A stretch of DNA of 64,000 nucleotides, from contig NZ_CP072600.1 in assembly GCF_019891175.1 (NCBI RefSeq), positions 558,001 through 622,000 of the forward strand, read 5' to 3'. Shown here in pieces: positions 27,456 through 36,896 of the stretch. The stretch's first letter is position 1; each line of letters starts with the position of its first letter. The translations under genes were made by a program, and so were the position numbers. The notes under the pieces are model-generated. The model searched no databases. It was given only the letters and a program-made list of their open reading frames with translations, and was not told the origin of the DNA. This stretch comes from Leptothermofonsia sichuanensis E412 (GTDB lineage: Bacteria > Cyanobacteriota > Cyanobacteriia > Leptolyngbyales > Leptolyngbyaceae).

Positions 27456-28304
27456 GTGGATTTAGAACAGATATTCAAGACTCCCAACCCTATTATTGGT
27501 GTGGTTCATCTGCTGCCTTTACCGACCTCAGCCTGCTGGGGAGGCAATTTGAAGGCAGTCATCGATCGCGCTGAGCAGGAAGCTACCGCCCTCGCTTCGG
27601 GCGGGGTCGATGGGATCATGGTGGAAAACTTTTTTGATGCGCCTTTTACAAAAGACCAGGTAGACCCGGCTGTCGTTAGCGCTATGACCCTTGTGGTCAA
27701 CCGCCTGATGAATATGGTGACGCTGCCGATTGGTATTAATGTACTGCGAAATGATGCTCGCAGTTCTCTGGCGATCGCCACCTGTACCCGGGCACAATTC
27801 ATTCGAGTTAACGTTTTGACCGGTGTAATGGCAACTGACCAGGGCCTGATCGAGGGGCGCGCCCATGAATTGCTACGTTATCGGCGCGAACTGGGCAGTC
27901 AGGTCCAGATTTTTGCCGATGTGCTGGTTAAACACGCTCGCCCACTTAGTTCCCCTAACCTGACAGTCGCCGTTCAGGACACCATTGAGCGTGGGCTGGC
28001 TGATGCGATTATCCTTTCTGGCTGGGCAACAGGCAGCCCACCCAGCCAGGAGGACCTGGAACTGGCCAGTGCGGCTGCCAATGGCACCCCTGTCTTGATT
28101 GGTAGTGGAGCAAACTGGGAAAATATTCACACCCTGATGCAGGCAGCCGATGGGGTGATTGTTTCCAGTTCTCTGAAACGGCACGGTCGCCGCGACCAAC
28201 CCATCGATCCCATTCGGGTCAGCCGATTTGTAGAAGCTACCCGCCGTAGCTGTGCTGCCAAGGTTGAACCTCAATCTGTTTCTTCCGTATCCGTACATTC
28301 CTGA
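27456..28304 (+). CDS. btpA: BtpA family photosystem I biogenesis protein
   Basis: 282 residues, GTG start. A TIM-barrel-like protein matching BtpA: N-terminal TPNPIIGVVHLLPLP, GGVDGIMVENFFDAPF, LPIGINVLRNDARSSLAIA, IRVNVLTGVMATDQGLIEG and DAIILSGWATGSPP. In Synechocystis, BtpA is an extrinsic thylakoid protein needed to stabilise photosystem I reaction-centre proteins. The thioredoxin-like gene begins 4 bp after its stop, so the two form an operon. Confidence 0.92.
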   Translation: MDLEQIFKTPNPIIGVVHLLPLPTSACWGGNLKAVIDRAEQEATALASGGVDGIMVENFFDAPFTKDQVDPAVVSAMTLVVNRLMNMVTLPIGINVLRNDARSSLAIATCTRAQFIRVNVLTGVMATDQGLIEGRAHELLRYRRELGSQVQIFADVLVKHARPLSSPNLTVAVQDTIERGLADAIILSGWATGSPPSQEDLELASAAANGTPVLIGSGANWENIHTLMQAADGVIVSSSLKRHGRRDQPIDPIRVSRFVEATRRSCAAKVEPQSVSSVSVHS

Positions 28305-28308
28305 ACCC

Positions 28309-28767
28309 ATGCCTATGCAAACCCGGTTTTCCTGGCTTCGTCCGGTTCATTGTGCAAGCCATATCTTTGCTCTGGCAGGTTTTCTGGCGATCGCCACCAC
28401 CCTTGCCATCAGAACAGCACCCGCCCGTACCGAATCGTCTCCACCTGCTGCCACCATCACCCAGGCAAACTCCAATATCAATGCGCTGGCAAAGCACCTG
28501 CAGGCGATCGGTGCCAAAATGTATGGTGCTTACTGGTGCCCCCATTGCCACCACCAGGTAGATCTGTTTGGGCAAGCAATCTTTGATCGGTACATCCAAT
28601 ACATTGAATGTGATCCCAGAGGCGAGAAAGCCAAACCTGACCTCTGTAAGATGGCCAGAATTCAGGCATATCCTACCTGGGAAATTAAAGGCAAGTTTTA
28701 TGTCGGTGTTCAATCCCTGGAAGAACTGGCAACATTATCTGAATTTAAGGGGACAAGAAAATTTTGA
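28309..28767 (+). CDS. membrane-anchored thioredoxin-like protein paired with BtpA
   Basis: 152 residues from the ATG at 28309, just after btpA. A hydrophobic segment at about 18-34 acts as signal or anchor, with a short linker and a thioredoxin-like domain whose active site is CPHC (Cys77/Cys80) in KMYGAYWCPHC. A further Cys pair (YIECDP, DLCKMA) and the cis-Pro loop AYPTWEI follow. It closely resembles the C-terminal domain of the VKOR fusion 225 bp downstream (GAKMY-AYWCPHC, PTWEI-GK-Y-G-QSL). That similarity and a likely lumenal location suggest a thiol oxidoreductase partner of VKOR. Confidence 0.85.
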   Translation: MPMQTRFSWLRPVHCASHIFALAGFLAIATTLAIRTAPARTESSPPAATITQANSNINALAKHLQAIGAKMYGAYWCPHCHHQVDLFGQAIFDRYIQYIECDPRGEKAKPDLCKMARIQAYPTWEIKGKFYVGVQSLEELATLSEFKGTRKF

Positions 28768-28992
28768 AGCTCAGAATGGGGAAAACTGAGTGTTGCGGCT
28801 TAAAAATTGCACATTCTAAAGCTGCGAGCCAGGTGTAGAGTTCAGAGTCCCCATCATCATATTTTTTGCCTCCCGACTCCTGCCTTCCGCTTCCACTCCC
28901 ACTACCCGATACCTGATGTCCAGCATAGGGCAAAATAGGAGCAGACACCTGTTATCTCCAGGAGAATTGCCGGTTTATTCGAGGATATCCCA

Positions 28993-29976
28993 ATGTCTAG
29001 TCTAGTCAACCGTCGCCGCACGACCCCCTGGATCCATCGCTGGTCTCGCCCACTCATTGGGGCGATCGCGATCCTGGGTGCCATCATCACGGCGTACCTC
29101 ACCTTCGCCAGACTGACCAATACAGATGCTGCCTGCCCTACGGAAGGGTGTTCCCAGGTTCTCGCCAGTTCCTATGCCACAGTTTTTGGGTTGCCGCTTT
29201 CCCTGTTTGGCTTCCTTGCCTATCTTGGCATGGCAACGTTTGCCCTGGGTCCACTGGCAATCAGCCCCGAAAAAAACAGGCAACTCCGCACAAACCTGGA
29301 TCAATGGACTTGGCTCCTGCTGTTCATCGGAGCAACCGCCATGACAGTCTTCAGCGGTTATCTGATGTACATCATGTTTTCCCAATTTGTTTCCCAGTTT
29401 GGAGCCGGGGGAATTTGTTACTTCTGCCTTGCCTCTGCCATTTTTGCCCTCAGTATGTTTGTCCTGACGCTAATTGGGCGTGCCTGGGATGACATTGGAC
29501 AGTTACTGTTCATCGGTGTCATTGTTGTCATGGTGACACTGGTTGGGACGCTGGCAGTCTATTCCGGCGACGGTAGCAATGGTGATCCGGCTGCCCAGAT
29601 CCGCTCAGGCAATGGACAGGTATTTTTCACAATCAAGAACACCTCTGGTCCGGCAGAAATTGAGCTGGTTCGCCATCTCAACCAGGTTGGGGCAAAAATG
29701 TATTCAGCCTACTGGTGCCCCCATTGCTATGAGCAAAAGGAACTGTTGGGTGTCCAGGCGGCCAGACAACTGAACTACATTGAATGTGCTCCGGACGGCA
29801 TCAATTCTCAGACGGCCCTGTGTCAGAAAATTATTCCTGAGGCTGAGAAACAAACGGGTCAGAAATTTGGGTTCCCTACCTGGGAAATCAATGGCAAATA
29901 TTATTCTGGAACCCAGTCCCTCCAGAAACTGGCTGATCTGTCAGGCTATAAGGGACCACGCAATTTCCAGAATTAG
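28993..29976 (+). CDS. VKOR-thioredoxin fusion (LTO1-like disulfide-forming protein)
   Basis: 327 residues. The first about 195 form the vitamin K epoxide reductase domain with four to five membrane helices. The loop cysteines are Cys48 and Cys53 (ACPTEGC) and the redox centre Cys142/Cys145 (GGICYFCLAS) next to the quinone site. Residues about 225-327 are a thioredoxin-like domain with Cys242/Cys245 (YWCPHC). In cyanobacteria and plants (LTO1) this fusion passes electrons from lumenal dithiols to quinone, oxidising cysteines of photosystem and other lumenal proteins. The position next to btpA fits a photosystem-assembly role. Confidence 0.93.
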   Translation: MSSLVNRRRTTPWIHRWSRPLIGAIAILGAIITAYLTFARLTNTDAACPTEGCSQVLASSYATVFGLPLSLFGFLAYLGMATFALGPLAISPEKNRQLRTNLDQWTWLLLFIGATAMTVFSGYLMYIMFSQFVSQFGAGGICYFCLASAIFALSMFVLTLIGRAWDDIGQLLFIGVIVVMVTLVGTLAVYSGDGSNGDPAAQIRSGNGQVFFTIKNTSGPAEIELVRHLNQVGAKMYSAYWCPHCYEQKELLGVQAARQLNYIECAPDGINSQTALCQKIIPEAEKQTGQKFGFPTWEINGKYYSGTQSLQKLADLSGYKGPRNFQN

Positions 29977-29995
29977 TCATTTGATCACAGGATAC

Positions 29996-30274
29996 TCAGT
30001 CCACTCGCTCTAGCTGCCAGAGAATCTGGTTGCCTTCACGGCGAACCCGGGAAACAACCCAGTTGCGCCAGACCCAGTTATCCCCACGGCTGGTAACGGC
30101 ACTGGCGTTAACATCCATCAGATCAGCCAGTTCCGAACTGGTAATCAGATAGCCTTTGCTGGCTATCTCCTCGGCAATATTGAGGGTATCTATCAAATCC
30201 CGAAGTTGACCGACTCTGATTTCACGGGGCAGGTTGTCGAGCGCATCAGCCGAAGAAGGGGGGTGGAAGTCCAT
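29996..30274 (-). CDS. small conserved protein with winged-helix-like C-terminus
   Basis: 92 residues from the ATG at 30274 (the frame extends to 30397 without a plausible N-terminus). EIASKGYLITSSELADLMDVNASAVTSRGDNWVWRNW reads like a helix-turn-helix in which SSELADLMDVNASAV is the recognition pair, followed by VSRVRREGNQILWQLERV, a wing-like strand pair. A DNA-binding role is an inference; I cannot place it in a named family. It is convergent with the VKOR gene. Confidence 0.65.
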   Translation of the reverse strand: MDFHPPSSADALDNLPREIRVGQLRDLIDTLNIAEEIASKGYLITSSELADLMDVNASAVTSRGDNWVWRNWVVSRVRREGNQILWQLERVD

Positions 30275-30997
30275 AGACCAGATTCGGTGCGGTGTAGACT
30301 TCGATGTTAACTTGAGGACTGACCCAGGAGTGAAGCGTGAGCAGGCAAAGTTTTCAAATTGTGCCGGGGAAGGAGAATCTGGCAATCCTCCTCTCACCCA
30401 TCAGAACTGGACGTAGAGTGTATCTTCAGCCTGGAACAATTTCTTGAAAGGTTGAGTAACGGATCAGAAAATTTGGATTTCCTGACTTTTGGTATAGCAG
30501 GGGACAGGGAACAATCATGCAGAGCCTGGTTCTCCCCATAAGATAGCCTGGTTGTCCCCATAAGATAGAGGAACTGGCTCTCCGCAGGAATCGCGGAGAG
30601 CTGGATCCATATCTGTGCGATCGCCTCTCCTATGGTTACGATTAACTCGTTCCCATGCATCGCGGGTAGCATAGCGGGCCTGATCCCAGGCTAAACCTGC
30701 CCTCTTCCGACGAGTTTCATAAATGGAAAAACCTCATCACTAAAAAGAAGGAAGCTGAGTCTGGAAAAACCCTATCCCTGTAGGTAAGCCAACTGTGCTA
30801 CCCTGAAGAAGTTGTCAAAAACCGCACATCCAGGGTTTCGGGTGTCTGCAGGTAGCTGTTAGAGGTTCGTCGTTAGTTGATTAGAGTGCCAGAGCTAAAT
30901 CCTCAGTCCAGTTTCTAACAACCAACAACTAACAACTAAACACTAAACACTCCCAAAGATGCTCCTGGGTGGAGGATAAACCCGAAAGGAGAAAAAT
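30275..30997. other. 723-bp region upstream of rpsB
   Basis: No gene supported. Features seen: a 21-22 bp direct repeat (CTGGTTSTCCCCATAAGATAG, 30526-30568); a perfect 9-bp hairpin GCTCTCCGC / GCGGAGAGC at 30577-30601; and an AAC/CAA-rich simple stretch at about 30917-30950. The rpsB promoter and leader must lie here. AAAGGAG at about 30984-30990 is the rpsB Shine-Dalgarno. Confidence 0.5.
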
Positions 30998-31792
30998 ATG
31001 CCAGTTGTTACGTTGGCTCAGTTATTGGAGTCAGGGGTTCACTTTGGGCATCAGACCCGCCGCTGGAACCCCAAAATGGATCCTTTTATTTACACGTCCC
31101 GTAATGGAGTTCACATCATTGACCTGGTGCAGACCGCCAAGTTGATGGATGAGGCTTACAACTATGTGCGTTCTGCTTCCGAGCAGGGCAAGCGGTTTCT
31201 GTTTATTGGTACCAAGCGGCAGGCAGCCGGAATTGTTGCTCAAGAAGCGTCCCGTTGCGGTGCTTACTATGTGAACCAGCGCTGGCTGGGTGGCATGTTG
31301 ACGAACTGGGTCACAATTAAAACCCGAGTCGAGCGCCTGAAAGAACTGGAACGTCGTGAGGAAACTGGTGCTTTAGATCTGCTGCCCAAAAAGGAAGCCT
31401 CTGTTCTGCGCCGGGAACTGGAAAAGTTGCAAAAGTACCTGGGCGGCATCAAACTGATGCGGAAAGTTCCCGACGTTGTCCTGATCGTGGATCAGCGGCG
31501 CGAATATAACGCGGTTCAGGAATGTCAGAAGTTGGGGATCCCAATTGTGTCCTTACTCGATACCAATTGTGACCCGGATGTAGTAGATGTTCCGATTCCG
31601 GCAAACGATGATGCCATTCGGTCGATTAAGCTAATAGTGGGCAGATTGGCAGATGCGATCTACGAAGGTCGCCACGGTGAACTGGAAATCGAAGACGACT
31701 ATGAGGACTACGAAGGTGCTGAAGAAGAGTTTGATTACGACGACAATGACACCTCTTTCCTTCCAGAGGAAGACGAAGACTCGGACGAATAA
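30998..31792 (+). CDS. rpsB: 30S ribosomal protein S2 (uS2)
   Basis: 264 residues. Family blocks: [38 protein letters not shown]-like [27 protein letters not shown], and [20 protein letters not shown]. The last about 35 residues are an acidic tail ([20 protein letters not shown]), common in cyanobacterial S2. It is part of the 30S platform and interacts with S1. A good AAAGGAG lies before the ATG. It is followed by tsf after 47 bp, the near-universal rpsB-tsf pair. Confidence 0.97.
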   Translation: MPVVTLAQLLESGVHFGHQTRRWNPKMDPFIYTSRNGVHIIDLVQTAKLMDEAYNYVRSASEQGKRFLFIGTKRQAAGIVAQEASRCGAYYVNQRWLGGMLTNWVTIKTRVERLKELERREETGALDLLPKKEASVLRRELEKLQKYLGGIKLMRKVPDVVLIVDQRREYNAVQECQKLGIPIVSLLDTNCDPDVVDVPIPANDDAIRSIKLIVGRLADAIYEGRHGELEIEDDYEDYEGAEEEFDYDDNDTSFLPEEDEDSDE

Positions 31793-31839
31793 CTTCTAAC
31801 AGCTAAGTCAACGCAAAGCATAGCAGGAAGTAAAGGGAC

Positions 31840-32649
31840 ATGGCAGAAATTACAGCAAAACTGGTGAGTGAGCTGCGCCAGAAGACGGGCGCAGGTATGA
31901 TGGACTGCAAGAAGGCGCTGACTGAAAATGGTGGCGACCTAGAGAAGGCAACGGAATGGCTCCGTAAAAAGGGAATTGCCTCTGCTGAGAAGAAAGCTGG
32001 TAAAACGGCGGCTGAAGGCTTAGTAGGTAGCTACATCCATACAGGTGGCCGCCTGGGTGTGCTAGTTGAAGTCAATTGTCAAACTGACTTTGTGGCACGG
32101 AATGAAGCATTCAAGAAACTGGTTCAAGATGTTGCCATGCAGGTGGCTGCCAACACCCAGGTGGAGTATGTCAGAGTAAGTGATATTCCAGCGGCGATCG
32201 TCGAAAAGGAGAAGGCGATCGAGATGGGCAAGGATGATCTGGCAGGGAAGCCCGACAATATCAAGGAAAAAATTGTTCAGGGACGGATTGAAAAACGGCT
32301 GCATGAACTCTGTTTATTAAGTCAACCCTACATTCGTGATCAGAATATTACGGTTGAAGAACTGGTGAAACAGCATATCGCCCAACTGGGTGAAAACATT
32401 CAGGTGCGCCGTTTCGTTCGGTTTGTTCTGGGCGAAGGAATTGAGCGGGAAGAAACGGACTTCGCGGCTGAGGTGGCAGCTCAAATGGGAACTCAAACTC
32501 CTGAAAAAACCGCAGAAGCCCCGGTGGCAGAAACCCTAGTGGCAGAAGAAGCTTCGGTAGCAGAAGCCCCTGTGGCAGAAGAAGCTTCGGTAGCGAAGGA
32601 ACCTGCCAAAAAAGAAACGAAAAAGGAAGGCAAAAAGAAGAAAAAGTAG
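31840..32649 (+). CDS. tsf: translation elongation factor Ts with repetitive C-terminal tail
   Basis: 269 residues. EF-Ts catalyses GDP release from EF-Tu. The N-terminal UBA-like domain ([21 protein letters not shown]), the [10 protein letters not shown] block and the core domain are complete by about residue 215. The last about 50 residues are a repeated Ala/Glu/Val stretch ([20 protein letters not shown]) followed by a Lys-rich end ([13 protein letters not shown]). The tail's 23-bp DNA repeat (GGCAGAAGAAGCTTCGGTAG) suggests it grew by slippage. It lies downstream of rpsB in the standard operon. Confidence 0.96.
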   Translation: MAEITAKLVSELRQKTGAGMMDCKKALTENGGDLEKATEWLRKKGIASAEKKAGKTAAEGLVGSYIHTGGRLGVLVEVNCQTDFVARNEAFKKLVQDVAMQVAANTQVEYVRVSDIPAAIVEKEKAIEMGKDDLAGKPDNIKEKIVQGRIEKRLHELCLLSQPYIRDQNITVEELVKQHIAQLGENIQVRRFVRFVLGEGIEREETDFAAEVAAQMGTQTPEKTAEAPVAETLVAEEASVAEAPVAEEASVAKEPAKKETKKEGKKKKK

Positions 32650-32698
32650 GGATCTCTCTAGCCTTTAGACTGGCTAATCTACGCATCATGCGGATCAA

Positions 32699-32725
32699 GA
32701 GAGGCAGTTCTTGGGGCTGCCTCTC
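32699..32725 (+). terminator. probable rpsB-tsf terminator hairpin
   Basis: GAGAGGCAG, nine bases, CTGCCTCTC: a perfect 9-bp stem 50 bp after the tsf stop. The following AGCATTTCTA has only a weak T-run, so termination may be partial or the hairpin may protect the transcript end. Confidence 0.6.
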
Positions 32726-32856
32726 AGCATTTCTACATCTCCGAAGTCCCTGATTCAGGTAGATTAGATCTAATGCCAGCCTTCTTGTAAAAAATTGACC
32801 AATTTCCTGGCAGATTATGTTGGACGCGACCCGGGTTGATTTCGGAAGGTTGGGGA

Positions 32857-34362
32857 ATGATTACTGCAATCACTGTTCTGCTTGCGCTGGGCTTCTTAGG
32901 GTGGGGGTTTTACCGCGCCAGACCATTTGGCAGGTTAGGGCTGCTTGCCTGGGCGCAGTCGGTTGTACTGATGGCTCCCTGGATTCTGGCATTTAGTCTG
33001 ACAGCCGTTGGAATTTACCTGAATCTGGTGGCAGTTCTGTTTATGTTTGTTCTGTCAACTGGACTCTACATTTACCTGGGCAAACGGCTCAGAACCCTCA
33101 GTCAGGATGCTGCCCTATCTCGCCGGGTTTCTGAAGTCCCCAGTACGCAACAGTCAGGTTCTTCTGAAAGTCTGCCTCAGGGGGCATCTGCTGAGAATCA
33201 GTCTGAAAATCTGACTCCTGACTTAAAAACGCTCAGTGGAGAGGAGATTGTTCCCATTCCAGCAGACGACCTGCGAATAATTCAGGGCATCTTTGGGATT
33301 GATACTTTCTTTGTAACTGAAACTATCCCTTACCAGGAAGGGGCGGTTTTCCGGGGTAATCTGCGGGGGGAGCCTGAGGCGGTGTACAGCAAACTATCTG
33401 CCAGTTTGCAGGAGCGTTTAGAAGACCGTTATCGGTTGTTTCTGGTTGAAGACCAGAGTAACAAACCCGTTGTGATTGTACTGCCAAGCAGTCGTGACCC
33501 TAAACCCATGACGGTATTCCAGAAAGTGATTGCCGGGGTGTTGCTGCTGGTAACCTTTGCTGCCAGCCTGGAAAGTGCTGGACTGATGCGGAATTTTGAT
33601 TTCTTCAGTACACCAAATCGCTTCGTGGAAGCTTTTCCCCTGTCGCTTGGCATTCTGAGTGTCCTGGCAGTCCATGAAATAGGGCACTGGGTACTGGCAA
33701 AACGCTACAACGTGCGTCTGAGCCTCCCATTTTTTATTCCTACCTGGCAAATTGGGTCTTTTGGTGCCCTGACTCGATTTGAATCTCTGCTCCCCAATCG
33801 CACGGTCTTATTTGATGTTGCATTTGCGGGTCCAGCAGCCGGTGGCTTGCTTTCCCTGGGAATGTTGCTAACCGGGTTGGTGTTATCTCATCAGGGCAGT
33901 GTGTTCCAGTTGCCAACCGAGTTCTTTAAGGGGTCAATCCTGGTGGGAACACTGGCAAGACTTGTCTTGCGGGAATCGCTGCAACAGCCACTGGTGGATG
34001 TGCATCCACTCGTGATTTTGGGCTGGTTGGGACTGGTCATTACAGCACTCAATCTGATGCCAGCGGGGCAATTAGATGGTGGGCGTATTGTGCAGGCGAT
34101 TTACGGTCGCAAAGTGGCGGGACGTACCACGATTGGAACGATTATTGTGCTGGGACTGTTTGCAATTTTTAATCCGCTGGCACTGTACTGGGCAATCGTG
34201 GTGTTGTTCCTGCAACGTGAACTGGAGCGGCCGACCCTGAATGACCTGACAGAACCTGATGATACGAGGGCAGGGCTGGCTCTGCTGGCCCTGTTTTTGA
34301 CGATCGCCACCCTGTTACCCATTACCCCCGGTCTGGCAGGTCGTCTGGGAATTGGTACTTAA
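32857..34362 (+). CDS. site-2 protease family membrane metalloprotease (EGY-like)
   Basis: About 501 residues from the ATG at 32857 (a TTG at 32836 is also in frame). Two N-terminal helices are followed by a soluble segment (about 85-220) with PADDLRIIQGIFGIDTFF. The S2P core has the zinc motif HEIGH at about 273-277 and the third ligand in NLMPAGQLDGGRI at about 399-411. This order, with a cytosolic insert before the core and GALTRFESLLPNR after the first motif, resembles the cyanobacterial/plastid EGY group, which acts on thylakoid or membrane substrates. The substrate is unknown. Confidence 0.9.
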   Translation: MITAITVLLALGFLGWGFYRARPFGRLGLLAWAQSVVLMAPWILAFSLTAVGIYLNLVAVLFMFVLSTGLYIYLGKRLRTLSQDAALSRRVSEVPSTQQSGSSESLPQGASAENQSENLTPDLKTLSGEEIVPIPADDLRIIQGIFGIDTFFVTETIPYQEGAVFRGNLRGEPEAVYSKLSASLQERLEDRYRLFLVEDQSNKPVVIVLPSSRDPKPMTVFQKVIAGVLLLVTFAASLESAGLMRNFDFFSTPNRFVEAFPLSLGILSVLAVHEIGHWVLAKRYNVRLSLPFFIPTWQIGSFGALTRFESLLPNRTVLFDVAFAGPAAGGLLSLGMLLTGLVLSHQGSVFQLPTEFFKGSILVGTLARLVLRESLQQPLVDVHPLVILGWLGLVITALNLMPAGQLDGGRIVQAIYGRKVAGRTTIGTIIVLGLFAIFNPLALYWAIVVLFLQRELERPTLNDLTEPDDTRAGLALLALFLTIATLLPITPGLAGRLGIGT

Positions 34363-34669
34363 TTGTCTTGCCCCCTCCCTTCCTCCTGAACTCAGGATTC
34401 AGCATTCAGAATTTTTCAAACGGCTGGCTGAATTTGTAGCAGTAGCCATCCAGGTCAGGACAACCCAGTGCAAGAAGGCAGCAGAATGTAGAGCGATGCC
34501 CGTGCGCAGCAGGCAGCAGGATGAAGGCAAAATCCCGATAAATTGCACAAGGCATTGTACGGTTATGTCTGCCAACCTGCACTAGAAAGCTCAGAGCCTT
34601 GTCCAGCCATCCTTTCTTTCCTATACCCTGTTCCCTGTCCCCTGCTATATAATCTAAATTAACCATAAT
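34363..34669. other. 307-bp intergenic stretch
   Basis: No gene seen. It contains the simple sequence ACCCTGTTCCCTGTCCCCTG near 34625, a degenerate motif that recurs in intergenic DNA at about 620-655, 11380-11410 and (opposite strand) 30490. Confidence 0.4.
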
Positions 34670-35359
34670 GTGAAGTTTTGTAACGTGAAAATTTCAGAAT
34701 TAGAACAGATCTCCGCTCAACTGGAAAGTAAAAGCACCCGCGATCGCATGTTGGCGCTGGTTGCGCTCAGGGACGTGTCGCCCGCTGATGCAGTGCCATT
34801 GATTAAGAAAGTTCTCTATGATGAGAGTATTCAAATCCGGTCGATGGCAATTTTTGCCCTGGGACTCAAGCCAACGGAAGAATCTTTTCCACTGCTGCTC
34901 AATTTACTGGTCAATGACAAAGACTATGGAGCCAGAGCCGATGCCGCTGGAGCCATGGGTTATTTGTGCGACCCACGCGCATTTGAACCGTTAGTGCGCG
35001 CATTTTATGAAGATACCGATTGGCTGGTACGGTTCAGCGCAGCGGTTTCCCTGGGAAACCTGAAAGATCCCCGTGCCTATGATGTGCTGATTAAGGCGCT
35101 GGATAGCCAGGAGATTGTGTTGCAGCAGGCGGCGATCGCGGCTCTGGGTGAAATCAAAGCTGTAGAAGCTGTTGACCATATCCTGCGGTTCGCCCAGGCT
35201 GAGGACTGGCTGGTACGCCAGCGACTGGCAGAAGCCCTCGGCAACATGCCTACCCCTAAGAGCATTTCGGCGTTGAAGTATTTGAGCAAGGATAGCCACT
35301 ACCAGGTTGCTGAAGCTGCCAGGCTCTCGCTGCAACAACTGGAGAAGGGTGATGGGTAA
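34670..35359 (+). CDS. HEAT-repeat protein
   Basis: 229 residues; both candidate starts are GTG (34670 and 34685), the second giving a KISELEQISAQLES N-terminus. It is built of about six HEAT/PBS-lyase-type repeats: ALVALRDVSPADAVPLIKKVL, MAIFALGLKPTEESFPLLL, ADAAGAMGYLCDPRAFEPLV, FSAAVSLGNLKDPRAYDVLI, AIAALGEIKAVEAVDHIL and AEALGNMPTPKSISALKYL. Such proteins are scaffolds or, in the CpcE/NblB relatives, act on phycobilisomes, but this one lacks anything specific to bilin lyases. Confidence 0.85.
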   Translation: MKFCNVKISELEQISAQLESKSTRDRMLALVALRDVSPADAVPLIKKVLYDESIQIRSMAIFALGLKPTEESFPLLLNLLVNDKDYGARADAAGAMGYLCDPRAFEPLVRAFYEDTDWLVRFSAAVSLGNLKDPRAYDVLIKALDSQEIVLQQAAIAALGEIKAVEAVDHILRFAQAEDWLVRQRLAEALGNMPTPKSISALKYLSKDSHYQVAEAARLSLQQLEKGDG

Positions 35360-35375
35360 AGGGGAATTAACTTCC

Positions 35376-35978
35376 TCACTTGCCACCGACAAAAGGAGTG
35401 CCCCAAAACTCCCAGTTTTCTTTGTTAAAGGGCGATCGCCATTTGTCAATCAAGGCTGACTCAAGCTGCTGGCGATCGCGTGTCTTCACCGGGGCTTGCG
35501 CCCAGAAGCCAATATTAACGGATACAGGCAAACCGTGCGGGCGATGCGCCGCAACATAGTTCAAAATATATCGTTTGCAGTCATGCTCACCTTTCCAGCG
35601 CATGTTTGATTTTACCGTTTCACCCACATAGAGCAGGATGGGCAACACATAATCAATGACAAAATAAAGCGCTGAAACCCCCTCACCACCTTCCTGCCAG
35701 CGCCAGAACTCGATATTTTGCGGTGGTAAGTCAAAGGGATGAATCAGGTCTACCATCTCCCCCACCGTAGGAGCCAGATCAAACAGGGATTTCTGTCTCG
35801 CCGTTTCACGGCCAGCCACATGACGTTGATACTGAAAGACCCGCTGTTTCCAGGACTGCAATGCATCCTGGCTGATCGGTAGCTCTGATGGTTTGTGGAT
35901 GGTGTAACATCCCCGTAACTCTGCGGTTGAAAAGAGGGATGTTTGCTCACCGCCAGTTTGCTCACCGCTAATGGCCAA
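35376..35978 (-). CDS. GIY-YIG nuclease domain protein
   Basis: 200 residues. The C-terminal half has the GIY-YIG-type core, with strand ALYFVIDYVLPILLYVGET, basic helix SNMRWKGEHDCKRYILNYV and the later Glu in RQQLESALIDKWRSPFNKEN. Here the first motif is degenerate (ALYFV...LLYVGET). The N-terminal 90 residues are unassigned. The start is TTG at 35978, supported by GGAGG 6 bp upstream on the coding strand (35985-35989). Function may be DNA repair or defence; nothing nearby decides. Confidence 0.75.
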   Translation of the reverse strand: MAISGEQTGGEQTSLFSTAELRGCYTIHKPSELPISQDALQSWKQRVFQYQRHVAGRETARQKSLFDLAPTVGEMVDLIHPFDLPPQNIEFWRWQEGGEGVSALYFVIDYVLPILLYVGETVKSNMRWKGEHDCKRYILNYVAAHRPHGLPVSVNIGFWAQAPVKTRDRQQLESALIDKWRSPFNKENWEFWGTPFVGGK

Positions 35979-36144
35979 ATCTAACCTCCAATCCGAGGGC
36001 TTAAACCGGATTAGGATACCATGTCTGTCTGAAAGTGGCGCAAGGTGTCAATGCTCACCCGTATGCATCCAAAGATCTGCGGTGATTATTGCCATCCTGT
36101 TACAGATCATGGTTAGGAACGAGGATTTAACAACCTGTAAAACT

Positions 36145-36274
36145 CACCACAAAGACATGAAGGAACACAATGTTTCTTAAAGCCTATCCGAAAACTTCCT
36201 CAGGCTGGAGTTGAGCTTTGTCCATTGGGGCTTTTCGGATAGGCTTTTAGTGTGCTTTGTGTCTTTTTGGTTGG
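36145..36274. repeat. ACCACAAAG-type hairpin repeat, interrupted
   Basis: The left arm CACCACAAAGACATGAAGGA and the right arm GTGCTTTGTGTCTTTTTGGTT are the two halves of the hairpin repeat seen intact at 11252. The 69-bp AAGCC element lies between them. Confidence 0.65.
36179..36247. repeat. short palindromic element (AAGCC family), copy d, intact
   Basis: AAGCCTATCCGAAAACTTCC ... GTCCATTGGGGCTTTTCGGATAGGCTT. Inverted ends of 15 bp or more, flanked by TTA on both sides, consistent with a TA or TTA target duplication. The best-preserved copy in the window. Confidence 0.8.
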
Positions 36275-36326
36275 AGCCAAAACTGGCAGGTTATTTTCGG
36301 CAACCTGCACCAGGAGTGATACCAAT

Positions 36327-36896
36327 TTAAATGGGGTTCAGGGCAGATAGGGCATTCAGGATGAAGGAATATCCTGTGATCGAAGCAATAACTTCTGGAG
36401 TCAATTGAGCCAGGAGTTGATCGACCTTCGCTTGGAGTTGCTCTAGCGTTTTGAACGAAGCCCACTTCAAATCTGCCTTGAGGTATTCCCACAACCTTTC
36501 AATCGGATTTAACTCTGGGCAGTAAGCAGGTTGAAACAATAAAATCACATTCTCTGGCACCACTAAATCTTTACTGCTGTGAAAACGCCCGTTATCCACT
36601 TGTAGAATGTTGAGACTATCGGGGTAGGCTTTGGAGAACTCCTCGAGGAACGCTTGATAGCAAGCAGTATCCACATGGGAGAATTGCAAGAAAAACGACT
36701 CTCCGGTTGCTGGTTCGACGGCCCCATAGAGCCAAAACGCTTTGAACAACCATAGCCATTGCCCAATCGGTTTGATACCACAAGCAGTAATCAAGCGCCC
36801 AATCAGGGTTTTGAGTCCAAAGCGACTTTCATCCTGAGCAAAATAACGGATAGGACGCTCCTCCTGGATGACTTGCCGAGCATACTGGCTCAACAA
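36327..36896 (-). CDS. IS630-family transposase, catalytic part, copy 2
   Basis: Same protein as in copy 1: DDE motifs in YFAQDESRFG, LQVDNGRFHSS and LNPIERLWEYLK. It overlaps the DNA-binding frame by 7 bp. The full enzyme requires a -1 shift (or one added A by transcript slippage) at the A7 run at about 36916-36922, after which the sequence reads KNLADDLELLSQYARQ into this frame. Confidence 0.88.
   Translation of the reverse strand: MLSQYARQVIQEERPIRYFAQDESRFGLKTLIGRLITACGIKPIGQWLWLFKAFWLYGAVEPATGESFFLQFSHVDTACYQAFLEEFSKAYPDSLNILQVDNGRFHSSKDLVVPENVILLFQPAYCPELNPIERLWEYLKADLKWASFKTLEQLQAKVDQLLAQLTPEVIASITGYSFILNALSALNPI

Larger units (their letters stand above)
35979..36319. other. 341-bp intergenic region with nested repeats
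   Basis: Holds an ACCACAAAG-type hairpin repeat (36145-36274) into which a short palindromic element (36179-36247) has inserted; an IS630-type element begins 45 bp further on. No gene seen. Confidence 0.55.

Noticed and set aside
32699-32725. Reading this hairpin as a tRNA or riboswitch
   Set aside because: A single 9-bp stem only, placed right after tsf; a transcript-end hairpin explains it.
36247-36492. Short minus-strand frame across the IS end
   Set aside because: Out-of-frame reading of the transposase and IS terminus running into flanking repeats.
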